A stretch of DNA of 41,331 nucleotides from a virus. The stretch's first letter is position 1. The number at the start of each line of letters is the position of its first letter. The stretch lies in the IMG/VR virus record IMGVR_UViG_3300035072_000016, positions 1-41,331 of that record. One strand, given 5' to 3'. Positions 20,546 to 28,061 of this stretch are shown here, in pieces. A model generated the notes under the pieces. That model was not told the origin of the DNA. It searched no databases and saw nothing but the letters and a program-made list of their open reading frames with translations. The translations under genes were made by a program, and so were the position numbers.

Positions 20546-20712
20546 TCGACATGAAGCGTGGCGGCTACACGGATAAGTCCTTTCGAACGCGGGAGCCGAA
20601 ATGGTCTCCCGTCGCGCTCGACGCTGCCATCCTCACCGAAGACCGGCGTCCCAATGGCTGGTGGCATGGTCTCTCGCGTCGCGGCAAGAGCGCCAAGCGG
20701 AAGCGGAAATGA
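20542..20712 (+). CDS. Hypothetical basic protein, 56 aa
   Basis: ATG 20542 overlaps the previous stop (ATGA), and GGAGGG lies upstream. The protein is short and ends in a basic tail (RRGKSAKRKRK). It could bind nucleic acid or the packaged genome. No family recognised. Confidence 0.55.
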   Translation: MIDMKRGGYTDKSFRTREPKWSPVALDAAILTEDRRPNGWWHGLSRRGKSAKRKRK

Positions 20713-21011
20713 CCCTCGCCTTCCCGCCGCTCGACGCGCATCTCCTGTCGGCCTGGCCGACAGACGCCAATCGCCAGCTCGTGCTCTCCGGCTATGAGGC
20801 GATGAAGCAGCAACCGCTGCTCCTCGCCGACATCGCGCTCCAGGGCGGCGTCTTCCTCGAAAACTCGCCTGCCTTCGACGCGCAGTCTCTCGCGATCTTC
20901 GAAGGCCGCCGGCAGATGGCGCTGCGCCTGATCAAGGCGGCCGGAACCGATCCCCTGCTCCTGTTCGATCTCATCGAACGCCGCAAGCCAAGGCAGAAAT
21001 CTCATGAGTGA
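20709..21011 (+). CDS. Hypothetical helical protein, 100 aa
   Basis: ATG 20709 overlaps the previous stop. The product is mostly helical (RQLVLSGYEAMKQQPLLLADIALQGGVF, QSLAIFEGRRQMALRLIKAAGTDPLLLFDLIERR). The segment GGVFLENSPAFDAQSLAIFEGRRQMALRLIKAAG is of a kind seen in small phage proteins next to the scaffold gene. No firm family. Confidence 0.65.
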   Translation: MTLAFPPLDAHLLSAWPTDANRQLVLSGYEAMKQQPLLLADIALQGGVFLENSPAFDAQSLAIFEGRRQMALRLIKAAGTDPLLLFDLIERRKPRQKSHE

Positions 21012-21903
21012 GCCCAATTCGAACGCCGCCACGACCGGGACAACGGAAGGTGCAGCCTCCGCCGGCGCGGCGTCCGGCGGCGCCGGCGGGTCTGCATCCC
21101 CGCCCGGCGCCGCCGCGCCTTCTTCCGAACCATGGTACGCGCCGCTCGGCCTCGATGATCAGGCCCGCCAGTTCATCGCCGGCAAGGGCTTTCAGAACAT
21201 CTCCGATCTGGTGAAGTCGGGCATGGAGGCGGATCGCATGGTCCGCGACCGCAACATCATGACGGCGCCCGACGCCGATCCGGCGAAGCGCAAGGATTGG
21301 GACGGATACGAGCGTCTCGGCTGGAACAAGGATCGCGGCCAATACGCCGTCGAGGCGCCCAAGGTTCCAGAAGGCAAGAATTACGATACGGCGGCAGAAA
21401 AAGCCTTTCTCGACGCGGCGCATGGCGCGCGCATCGCGCCCTGGCAGGCCAAGGAAATGCTCGACGCCATGGCCGCCTTCGGCTTCAAGGCGCAAGACGA
21501 CGCCGAGGCCAAGGGCGCGCTCGACATGCGCCAGCTCGACGAGGCGCTCAAGAAGGAATGGGGCGCGGATTACGCGACGCATAAGGCGCGCGCCGAGTCC
21601 GCCGCCCGCTACATGGGCATTGGCGTTGACGACGCCTCCCAGCTCGAAAAAGTTCTCGGCGCTCCCGGCCTCGTGAAGCACTTCGCGAAGCTAGGCGCCA
21701 TGCTCGGAGAAGACACGCTCAAGGGCGGAGCCGCTGGCGGCGCGGCGCGCGGCGGCCTGACCGCCGATGGCGCTGCCGCCGAGATGAGCCGTCTCTCCGG
21801 CGACAAGGAGTTCCAGCGCGCGCTGAAAGATCCAAGCCACCCACAGCACGCGCAGAACGTTGCGCGTTGGAACGCCCTCATCGACCGTAAGCATGGGAGA
21901 TAA
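21004..21903 (+). CDS. Capsid assembly scaffolding protein, 299 aa
   Basis: It lies between portal and capsid genes in the position of a T7 gp9-like scaffold. The first 45 residues are Ala/Gly/Ser/Thr-rich and disordered. The middle is helical and charged (YDTAAEKAFLDAAHGARIAPWQAKEMLDAM, LDEALKKEWGADYATHKARAE). A Gly-rich linker precedes the C-terminal helix-turn-helix (AEMSRLSGDKEFQRALKDPSHPQHAQNVARWNALIDRKHG) that usually binds coat protein. ATG 21004 overlaps the previous stop. Confidence 0.8.
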   Translation: MSEPNSNAATTGTTEGAASAGAASGGAGGSASPPGAAAPSSEPWYAPLGLDDQARQFIAGKGFQNISDLVKSGMEADRMVRDRNIMTAPDADPAKRKDWDGYERLGWNKDRGQYAVEAPKVPEGKNYDTAAEKAFLDAAHGARIAPWQAKEMLDAMAAFGFKAQDDAEAKGALDMRQLDEALKKEWGADYATHKARAESAARYMGIGVDDASQLEKVLGAPGLVKHFAKLGAMLGEDTLKGGAAGGAARGGLTADGAAAEMSRLSGDKEFQRALKDPSHPQHAQNVARWNALIDRKHGR

Positions 21904-21905
21904 TT

Positions 21906-22604
21906 ATGGCCCACAAATCCAAGGCTGAATTGAAGCAGGAGCTCGAAGAGAAGCGAGCGGAGATCAACGGGACGATCGACGAAGCCGAAAAGATCGTCGA
22001 CGACATCGAGGAAAAGCCGGCGGCAGAGGCCGCCACGGCCGAAGCGTCCGCCGCCGAGTCGCCCGCGGCCGCCGCTCCAGAGGCGGCGGCGACCGAAACC
22101 CCTGCCGCCGAGGCTCCCGTTGCGGAAGCTCCCGCTCCCGAAACAGCCGAAGCGCCCGCCGCCGAACCACAGCCTTCGGAACCCGCTCCTGTTGGTCCTG
22201 ACCCGGCGGCAGCCAACGAAGCGGCGGAGCCAGCGCCCGCGCCTATCGAAACGCCGCAGACGGTCGCCGAGGCCATGGAAAACGCCCGCCTCTCCGACGA
22301 GACGCAGAGCGCGATTGACAAGCTCTATGAAGGCGCGACTCCGCTCTCCTTCGGAGAATTCCTCGACGGGCTCGGCAAGGAGGCCGATCAGGACCCGCAG
22401 GGCATGCAGGGGGTCAGGTCCTTCTCCCCGCCGCGTCCGCTCCCGGACGGCGTCACCATCGAGCCTGGCGCCTATCGTCTCCAGGGCGCCAATTGGGAAT
22501 GGATCGTCGTTGAAGCTGGCGTCGAGCGCGGCGTGCGCTCGGATATGACCCATCTCGTGACGCAACCCGATCTCGTTTCCGAGGTTGCGCCCGCAGCCGC
22601 TTAA
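21906..22604 (+). CDS. Ala/Pro/Glu-rich protein, 232 aa
   Basis: The N-terminal 30 residues form a charged helix (KAELKQELEEKRAEINGTIDEAEKIVDDIEEK). Residues about 35-125 are a low-complexity AEAPA-type stretch. The C-terminal domain (LPDGVTIEPGAYRLQGANWEWIVVEAG) is compact and beta-rich. It starts two bases after the scaffold stop. A second scaffold-like or head-associated protein is likely from position. It is the last gene before the terminator at 22640-22679. Confidence 0.65.
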   Translation: MAHKSKAELKQELEEKRAEINGTIDEAEKIVDDIEEKPAAEAATAEASAAESPAAAAPEAAATETPAAEAPVAEAPAPETAEAPAAEPQPSEPAPVGPDPAAANEAAEPAPAPIETPQTVAEAMENARLSDETQSAIDKLYEGATPLSFGEFLDGLGKEADQDPQGMQGVRSFSPPRPLPDGVTIEPGAYRLQGANWEWIVVEAGVERGVRSDMTHLVTQPDLVSEVAPAAA

Positions 22605-22639
22605 CGATCGGCGCCGAGTGGAAACGGCGCTGTTTGCGG

Positions 22640-22679
22640 ACCCCGGCAGGACTCCAGCCCTGCCGGGGTTTCTTTTTTT
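22640..22679 (+). terminator. Strong rho-independent terminator after the scaffold block
   Basis: ACCCCGGCAGG (22640-22650) and CCTGCCGGGGT (22659-22669) form a perfect 11-bp stem with an 8-nt loop, followed by TTCTTTTTTT. It separates the portal/scaffold operon from the capsid operon. Confidence 0.92.
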
Positions 22680-22684
22680 GCCTT

Positions 22685-22929
22685 GCTCTGGGCCGGCCCA
22701 ACCGCGAGAGCACACCCGTAATCTCCCGGAATCGCGCGGGCGCCTATGATGCGCGGCGCATGGACGTTGTGAAGTTTCTTCCCCCGGTTGGGCTGGCCCA
22801 GAGGTGGAAGAAAAATCGCAATCGCTGGCCGCACCCGGATCGTCCTTCCGGCCCGCCTGATGGCTGAAAGCAAGCGCGCGATCCCGGCGCTTTGGTTTTC
22901 GTCTCGCTCCGGACCAGCCCGACCGCGAG
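22685..22929. repeat. Palindromic TGGGCCAGCCCA repeats before the capsid gene
   Basis: CTCTGGGCC-R-GCCCAACCG occurs at 22686-22704, inverted at 22785-22803 and diverged at 22907-22925. Another copy lies after the capsid operon at 24521-24539. The core is itself palindromic, and some copies are flanked by TCTCGC...GCGAGA, so each can form a hairpin. The copies at 22686 and 24521 follow directly after terminators. No protein gene is supportable in 22605-23020. Confidence 0.7.
22717..22748 (+). promoter_or_regulatory. Late promoter motif, copy 4 (capsid/tail block)
   Basis: The 20-bp motif is at 22717-22736, with CCTATG at 22743-22748 after 6 bp. The capsid gene starts at 23021. The promoter follows the terminator at 22640-22679. 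Confidence 0.8.
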
Positions 22930-23020
22930 ACGAACTCCCAGAAAACCGGCAGGCCCCGCCCTCGGTTTATCCGATGCACCTCGGCCGAACCTCGCGAAAT
23001 ATGAGCTTCGGAGAGCAGCA

Positions 23021-23947
23021 ATGCCTGATGTCTACGGCAGCGAACTTGCCATCTACAAGGATCGCTATCTCGAAAATACGCGCCTGCAAATTCAGGTCGA
23101 ACGCTGCGTCTATGACGGCCACTATATGCCGCTCGTCGGCGTGTCGGGCGAACGCATGCAGGCTGTCGATCTCGTCGGCAGCATGGAGCCGATTCCGGAC
23201 GTTCCGGATAAGGCCGACACCCCGACTCAAGATCCCAAGCACATGGGCATTTGGGTGGCGCCGCGCAAATGGAGCAACCCCGGCATCTGGGTAACGGACG
23301 AAACGAAGCTGAAGACGGGCGTCGATCCCTCCGGCGCTTACGTCATGAGCCATGCGCGCGCGATGGTCCGCGCCCGCCGCAACATGATCCGCGACGCCAT
23401 CTTCGGCCCCCGCCTGATCAAGACGACAAATTCGGTTCTGCCGACATCGACCGCTTTCGACATCGCCAATCGCTCGGTCGCGGTCAATTACGTCTATTCC
23501 GGCAGCCCGGCGAACAGCGGCATGACCGTGCCGAAATTCGTCAAGGCGCTCGAGATGCTCGGCCTGACCGATCTCGACATCGACATGGAGGACATCTCCT
23601 GCGCCTTCACGATGAAGCAGAACACGGACATGTATCAGGCGCTTCAGGTCACGTCGAAGGACTATCTCGATCGCGCTGTGTTCGAGGATAAATTCGTCCG
23701 CCGCTTCATGGGCGTGACGATCGTCATCGACAACAGCCTGCCGGTGAATCCTTCGGCGACCACGGATCGCATGATTCCGTTCTGGGCGAAGAGCGGCATC
23801 CATTTCGGCGAGGCGATCCCCTACACCGGCGAGATCGATCGCGTTCCGACGCGGCAGAACCAAATCCTCATCCAGGGCCGCATGTGGAGCGCCGCGACGC
23901 GCTCCGAAGACGAGCGCGTGGCCGTCGTCTACTGCCGCGAAGCTTAA
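23021..23947 (+). CDS. Major capsid protein, 308 aa
   Basis: It has its own late promoter and follows the scaffold. The sequence (YGSELAIYKDRYLENTRLQIQVERCVYDGHYMPLVG, HARAMVRARRNMIRDAIFGPRL, DLDIDMEDISCAFTMKQNTDMYQALQVTSKDYLDRAVFEDKFVRRFMGVTIVIDNSLP) is that of podovirus coat proteins of the Bbp17-like group, presumably HK97-fold. ATG 23021 has GGAGAG upstream; the frame is open back to 22892, but that part is promoter DNA. The length is normal for the group. Confidence 0.88.
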   Translation: MPDVYGSELAIYKDRYLENTRLQIQVERCVYDGHYMPLVGVSGERMQAVDLVGSMEPIPDVPDKADTPTQDPKHMGIWVAPRKWSNPGIWVTDETKLKTGVDPSGAYVMSHARAMVRARRNMIRDAIFGPRLIKTTNSVLPTSTAFDIANRSVAVNYVYSGSPANSGMTVPKFVKALEMLGLTDLDIDMEDISCAFTMKQNTDMYQALQVTSKDYLDRAVFEDKFVRRFMGVTIVIDNSLPVNPSATTDRMIPFWAKSGIHFGEAIPYTGEIDRVPTRQNQILIQGRMWSAATRSEDERVAVVYCREA

Positions 23948-23953
23948 TCATTT

Positions 23954-23975
23954 TTCGCCGCGTTCGCGCGGCGAA
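23954..23975 (+). other. UUCG-capped hairpin between capsid and next head gene
   Basis: TTCGCCGCG (23954-23962) and CGCGGCGAA (23967-23975) pair perfectly around TTCG. Only a short TTT follows (23981-23983), so it may be a partial terminator or a stabiliser that raises capsid mRNA relative to downstream genes. Confidence 0.6.
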
Positions 23976-24004
23976 GCCTGTTTCTCCCGCAAGGAAATCG
24001 AGCC

Positions 24005-24481
24005 ATGGCCGTCACCCGCTACACCGAGGGCTATCCCGACCCGACGAATTATTACAAGGCGACCGGAGAGCTGTCGCAGCTCAAGGTCAATTGCTCCTGC
24101 TTCGACATTCCCGTCACGACGGACGATGTCGCAACCTCGGTCCATTACCTCGCGCGCATTCCCTCGCACGCGCTCATCCTGCCGATCTCGACGCTGCTCT
24201 GCACGGCGATTACCGGTCTCACCTCCTATTCGGTCGGCCTCACCAATCTCAAGGGAACGACCGTCGCCAATGCGCTGGTGAACGCGCAAACGCTCGCCTC
24301 CGCCACTTCCGTCTCGCTCGTCGCGGCGGTGACGGCGGCGAACCGCCGCAAGCGGGCCTGGCAGCTCCTCGGCCTGTCGTCCGACCCGGGCGGCGTGCTC
24401 TCGGTCATCGGCACGGTGAACGCCGACGCCGGAACGACGGGCATCATCACCGGCGAGCTTTATTGGGGCGTGGGTTTTTGA
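24005..24481 (+). CDS. Head decoration or minor head protein, 158 aa
   Basis: It immediately follows the capsid gene and is followed by a terminator. The product is Thr/Ser/Ala-rich and beta-like (RYTEGYPDPTNYYKATGELSQLKVNCSCFDIPV, TSYSVGLTNLKGTTVANALVN, GTTGIITGELYWGVGF), which fits a Bbp16-like head protein. AAGGAAATCGAGCC precedes ATG 24005. A role in capsid stabilisation is inferred from position. Confidence 0.65.
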   Translation: MAVTRYTEGYPDPTNYYKATGELSQLKVNCSCFDIPVTTDDVATSVHYLARIPSHALILPISTLLCTAITGLTSYSVGLTNLKGTTVANALVNAQTLASATSVSLVAAVTAANRRKRAWQLLGLSSDPGGVLSVIGTVNADAGTTGIITGELYWGVGF

Positions 24482-24488
24482 TTTTGCA

Positions 24489-24513
24489 GCCCCGCTTCGG
24501 CGGGGCCGCTTTT
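24489..24513 (+). terminator. Rho-independent terminator after the head genes
   Basis: GCCCCGC (24489-24495) and GCGGGGC (24500-24506) pair around a TTCG tetraloop, with TTTT at 24510-24513. A CTCTGGGCCAGCCCAACCGC repeat follows at 24521-24540. No late promoter motif follows it, so the tail genes probably depend on read-through. Confidence 0.75.
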
Positions 24514-24518
24514 CCTCT

Positions 24519-24545
24519 CGCTCTGGGCCAGCCCAACCGCTCGAG
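24519..24545. repeat. Palindromic TGGGCCAGCCCA repeat, fourth copy
   Basis: CTCTGGGCCAGCCCAACCGC at 24521-24540 repeats the element found three times before the capsid gene. It ends 6 bases before the ATG of the tail tube gene and overlaps its leader. Confidence 0.7.
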
Positions 24546-24550
24546 GGTTC

Positions 24551-25186
24551 ATGACCGTCCCGCTCGGACAAACCGAAACAGACCGCGCCAACGCCGCTCT
24601 CGCCCATATCGGCGAGCCGTCGATCGTCAGCCTCAATGACGCCGGCCGCCGCGCCGCGCGAGAGTGCAAGAAGCATTTCTCCGAGGCGCGCGACCAGCTG
24701 TTGCGCAAGGCGAATTGGCAATTCGCCAAGGCCTCCGCCCAGCCCGCCTCCCTCGGCGCGCCGCCGGATGGCGTCTATCTCTACCGCTACCCCATGCCGG
24801 AAGATTGCGTCGCCGTGCGGACGATCCGCGACGCCGCCAACGAGACCTGGGAAGTGCGCCACGCGGGAAACGACGGCGACCCGCGCGTGATGGTCGACAC
24901 CGACATTGCGGCGCCGCTCATCTTCTACACCCGCCGCGTCGTCAATCCCGCGCAATGGGATGAGCTGTTCTGCGAGGTGTTCGACCTCATGCTGGCGGCG
25001 AAGATCAATCCGCTCGTCGGACGCGACAAGGGCCGCACGGCGGAGCTGCAATCCGAAGCCGACAAGAAGTTGCTGCGCGCCCAGCAGAAGGACGCGCGCG
25101 AGCGCTCGCCCGAGCGCATCACGCGCGACACCTCGTGGATTTCCGCGCGGCGCGGCTACGCCAGAAGGGACCCGCTCAAGGGATGA
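24551..25186 (+). CDS. Tail tubular protein A-like adaptor, 211 aa
   Basis: The N-terminus TETDRANAALAHIGEPSIVSLND and the run ARECKKHFSEARDQLLRKANWQFAKASA are characteristic of the T7 gp11-like adaptor that seals the portal and forms the upper tail tube. A middle segment YRYPMPEDCVAVRTIRD and a helical end (LMLAAKINPLVGRDKGRTAELQSEADKKL) agree. ATG 24551 is followed by the nozzle gene, which overlaps its stop. Confidence 0.88.
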   Translation: MTVPLGQTETDRANAALAHIGEPSIVSLNDAGRRAARECKKHFSEARDQLLRKANWQFAKASAQPASLGAPPDGVYLYRYPMPEDCVAVRTIRDAANETWEVRHAGNDGDPRVMVDTDIAAPLIFYTRRVVNPAQWDELFCEVFDLMLAAKINPLVGRDKGRTAELQSEADKKLLRAQQKDARERSPERITRDTSWISARRGYARRDPLKG

Positions 25187-27456
25187 GCCAGCGCGCTTCC
25201 ACGCTCAAGGGAAATTTCACCTCCGGCGAGATCAAGCCGGAGCTGCGCGCGCGCGAGGATCTGGGCTTCTACAACAATGGCGCGGCCAGAATCGAAAATA
25301 TGATCGTCCTTCCCGAGGGCGGTCTCACGCGACGCCCCGGCACGCGTTTCGTGGCGCCCGTGCGTAATGAGGCCGAAACCGGCCTGCTGATGCCCTTCAA
25401 ATTTTCGCGCACGGATTCGCGCGTGGTCTGCTTCAATGGCGGTAAGGGCATGGTCTTCAAATCCGGAGGCTTCGTAGAAGCGTCTCCGGGATCCGGCATT
25501 CCCTATACATTCGACGCGCCATGGACCGAAGCGGCTCTGCCCGGCCTGCGTTGGGGAGAGGCGGCGGATATCATCTTCGTCGCCGATGGCGCCGCGCCGA
25601 AAACCATCAAGCGCTTCGCCGATACAAATTGGGTCGTTGGCGACTATCCGGCGACGAACGGCCCGGTTCGGGTCCAGAACACGGACGTCACAAAAACCAT
25701 CGCCGTAAGCGCCTTGACGGGGACGATCGCGCTCACGGCGAATTTCGACATCTTCGATCCGGCCCATGTCGGCACGGTCTGGCGGCTCGACGAGTCGGAT
25801 TTCTCCATCGTCTCCTATTGGACGGCAAGCGAATCGGTGACGACAGGCTCCAGCGCCAACACCTCCTATCGCCGATATAAAGGGAATGTCTACGCGGCGA
25901 TTTCTCCCACGGGATCGAACGGAGCCTTCGACTGCGGCGTTAATCCGCCGACTCAAATCTTCGGTGATTTCCAGTCGCAGCCCGGAAAGATTATCTGGCG
26001 CTATCTCTACAGCGATCACGCCTATGTGAAAATCACGGCCGTTACGGACGCCAGACATGCGACGGCAGATGTTTTGGGCGTTCCGGGAACGGCGCAAACG
26101 CAGCTTCCCGACTCCATCCTCTCCAAGCCGACCTATCGCTGGTATGAGTCCGCCTGGTCGAGCCTCAGAAGCTTTCCATCCGCCGTCACCTTCGTGCAGC
26201 AACGCGTGGCGTGGTTCGACAAGAACGGCCAATATTGGCTGACGCAGACGGGCGATTATTACTCTTTCGAGGCAACGCCGAACGACGATTCCTCCTTCGT
26301 CGGTCAAATGCTCTCGATCGACGGCTCCGTGATTCAGCCGGTCTGGGCGATCTCCAACGGCTGGATCGTCGTCGGCGCCAAGGATGGCGAGCCGATCATC
26401 CGCGGGCCCGGCGCCTATGACGCCATCACCAAGAGCAATGTCACCGTCATCACGGACAAGGGCCAGGGCTCCTGCGACCATGTTCCGGCGATCGTCGATG
26501 CGGGCGTGGCGTTTATCGGAGCATCGCGCAAGCGGCTGCATTTCGCCAAGACGAACCGCCTCATCGAATCGATCAGCGTCGACGAAATGTCGGTCGCCTC
26601 CAGCCATGTGCTCAAAGGCCGGGCCAAGGCGATCGTCTATCAGCACGATCCGCATCGCCTCGTTTGGGGTTGCTCGATGGATGGCGCCTTGTGGTCCTAT
26701 ACCTTCTATCCGGATCAGCAGGTTGTCGCGGCGGCGCGCCATCCTATGCCGGGGGCTTTCGTCGAAAGCCTCGCGACCGCGTATTCGACGGATGGCGAGA
26801 CGGTAGAGCTGTGGCTTCTCGTGCGGCGTCTGGTGAATGGCGTAACGCGGCGTTTCGTCGAGGTTCTCCAGCCATTCTTCGCGCCGTTGGACGATGACAA
26901 CCCGACCGCCGAAGGCGCGTGGTTTCTGGATTGCGCCCTCGAATATGTCGGCGCGCCGGTCTCGACGCTGTCCGGCCTCGATCATCTCGCGGGCGCGACG
27001 GTCGGCGTCATGCTCAACGGTCAGGACATCGGCGACCGCATTGTGTCGGAGAGCGGTCAAATCTCGATCCCGCTCCTGCAAAACGGCCCGATTACGGCCG
27101 TCGCAGGCCTGCGCAGCGCGTTCAAGCTCGAAACGCTCGACATGAGCCCCACAGCGCAGGGCCGCACCACGCGCGGCGCCGTGAAGCGCGCGACGCATGC
27201 CGCCGTCGACATATTCGCGGGCTTCGAGCTCGATCTTTCCGTCGACGCTGGCGAAGGCGCTGGCGAGATCGAGAAGCTCTTCGAGTCCGGCGGAGCGCCG
27301 ACGCTCGGCGCGCCCATGCCGCTTCTCACGGGACGTAGCCATGCGCCGCTCGAAGGCGCGCATGGGCAGAGCGTCCGCCTCATCGCCTCGGGCGCGCATG
27401 CCTATCCCATGACGATTCTCGCGCTCGCGCCCGACATCGAGCTTTCGGAGGTCTGA
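25183..27456 (+). CDS. Tail tubular protein B-like nozzle, 757 aa
   Basis: The opening TLKGNFTSGEIKPELRAREDLGFYNNGAARIENMIVLPEGGLTRRPGTRFVA is the hallmark of the T7 gp12-like nozzle family. This protein forms the tail tip and binds the fibres. The protein is beta-rich throughout, with repeated WG/YDAI-type strands. ATG 25183 overlaps the adaptor stop. Length is close to T7 gp12 (about 800 aa). Confidence 0.93.
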   Translation: MSQRASTLKGNFTSGEIKPELRAREDLGFYNNGAARIENMIVLPEGGLTRRPGTRFVAPVRNEAETGLLMPFKFSRTDSRVVCFNGGKGMVFKSGGFVEASPGSGIPYTFDAPWTEAALPGLRWGEAADIIFVADGAAPKTIKRFADTNWVVGDYPATNGPVRVQNTDVTKTIAVSALTGTIALTANFDIFDPAHVGTVWRLDESDFSIVSYWTASESVTTGSSANTSYRRYKGNVYAAISPTGSNGAFDCGVNPPTQIFGDFQSQPGKIIWRYLYSDHAYVKITAVTDARHATADVLGVPGTAQTQLPDSILSKPTYRWYESAWSSLRSFPSAVTFVQQRVAWFDKNGQYWLTQTGDYYSFEATPNDDSSFVGQMLSIDGSVIQPVWAISNGWIVVGAKDGEPIIRGPGAYDAITKSNVTVITDKGQGSCDHVPAIVDAGVAFIGASRKRLHFAKTNRLIESISVDEMSVASSHVLKGRAKAIVYQHDPHRLVWGCSMDGALWSYTFYPDQQVVAAARHPMPGAFVESLATAYSTDGETVELWLLVRRLVNGVTRRFVEVLQPFFAPLDDDNPTAEGAWFLDCALEYVGAPVSTLSGLDHLAGATVGVMLNGQDIGDRIVSESGQISIPLLQNGPITAVAGLRSAFKLETLDMSPTAQGRTTRGAVKRATHAAVDIFAGFELDLSVDAGEGAGEIEKLFESGGAPTLGAPMPLLTGRSHAPLEGAHGQSVRLIASGAHAYPMTILALAPDIELSEV

Positions 27457-27458
27457 TC

Positions 27459-28058
27459 ATGTGCGTCTCGCCCGTCCAGGGGCTTCTCGCCGGCGCCAAT
27501 GTCGGGATCGGCCTGTTCGGCGCCAGCCAGCAGGCGCGCGCCGCCAATATGCAGGGGCAGGCCGCCTTCCAGTCCGCGATGAGCCAAAGCGGGCAATCGC
27601 TGCTCGAAGCGCAGATCGCCGAGGCCAATGCCCGCATGGCCATGGTGGAGGCCGGCGGCCGCATGGGTCAGGTCGACACGAAGGTCGAGAGCGTCATCGG
27701 CCACAACCGCGCCGACGCCGCCGCGCGCGGGATCGCCGTCGATCAGGGTTCTCCCCTGCTGGATCAGGCCTATGTCGCGGCGCAAGGCAATATCGACAAG
27801 CAGCTGATCGCCGGCAACGCCTATATCGAACAAGCCAATCAGCTGTCGCGCGCGGCGAGCGCCTATGGGCAGGCCAGCCAAGCCTTGCAGCAAGGCGGCC
27901 AGGCGCTCGCGAGCGCCAAATATGGCGCGGGAACCGCCTGGCTCGGCGGGCTGGCGAACGGCGTGAAAAGCCTCGGCGGCCTGCAATGGGGTTCGTTCAA
28001 GGATTTCTCGCAAGGTCTGTCGCGTTTCGCGGCCGATCCCTCTTCGGCGTGGAGTTGA
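27459..28058 (+). CDS. Internal virion protein, gp14-like, 199 aa
   Basis: The protein is almost entirely helical and rich in Ala, Gln and Gly. It has a small-residue hydrophobic N-terminus (PVQGLLAGANVGIGLFGASQQARAA) and a coiled middle (SLLEAQIAEANARMAMVEAGGRMG). In T7-like phages this slot encodes gp14, the first ejected protein, which makes the outer-membrane pore. GGAGG precedes ATG 27459. It is followed by two giant ejection-type proteins. Confidence 0.75.
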   Translation: MCVSPVQGLLAGANVGIGLFGASQQARAANMQGQAAFQSAMSQSGQSLLEAQIAEANARMAMVEAGGRMGQVDTKVESVIGHNRADAAARGIAVDQGSPLLDQAYVAAQGNIDKQLIAGNAYIEQANQLSRAASAYGQASQALQQGGQALASAKYGAGTAWLGGLANGVKSLGGLQWGSFKDFSQGLSRFAADPSSAWS

Positions 28059-28061
28059 TCC

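Noticed and set aside
25156-27399. 747-aa minus-strand ORF opposite the nozzle gene
   Set aside because: Shadow frame; the plus strand has the gp12-like signature.
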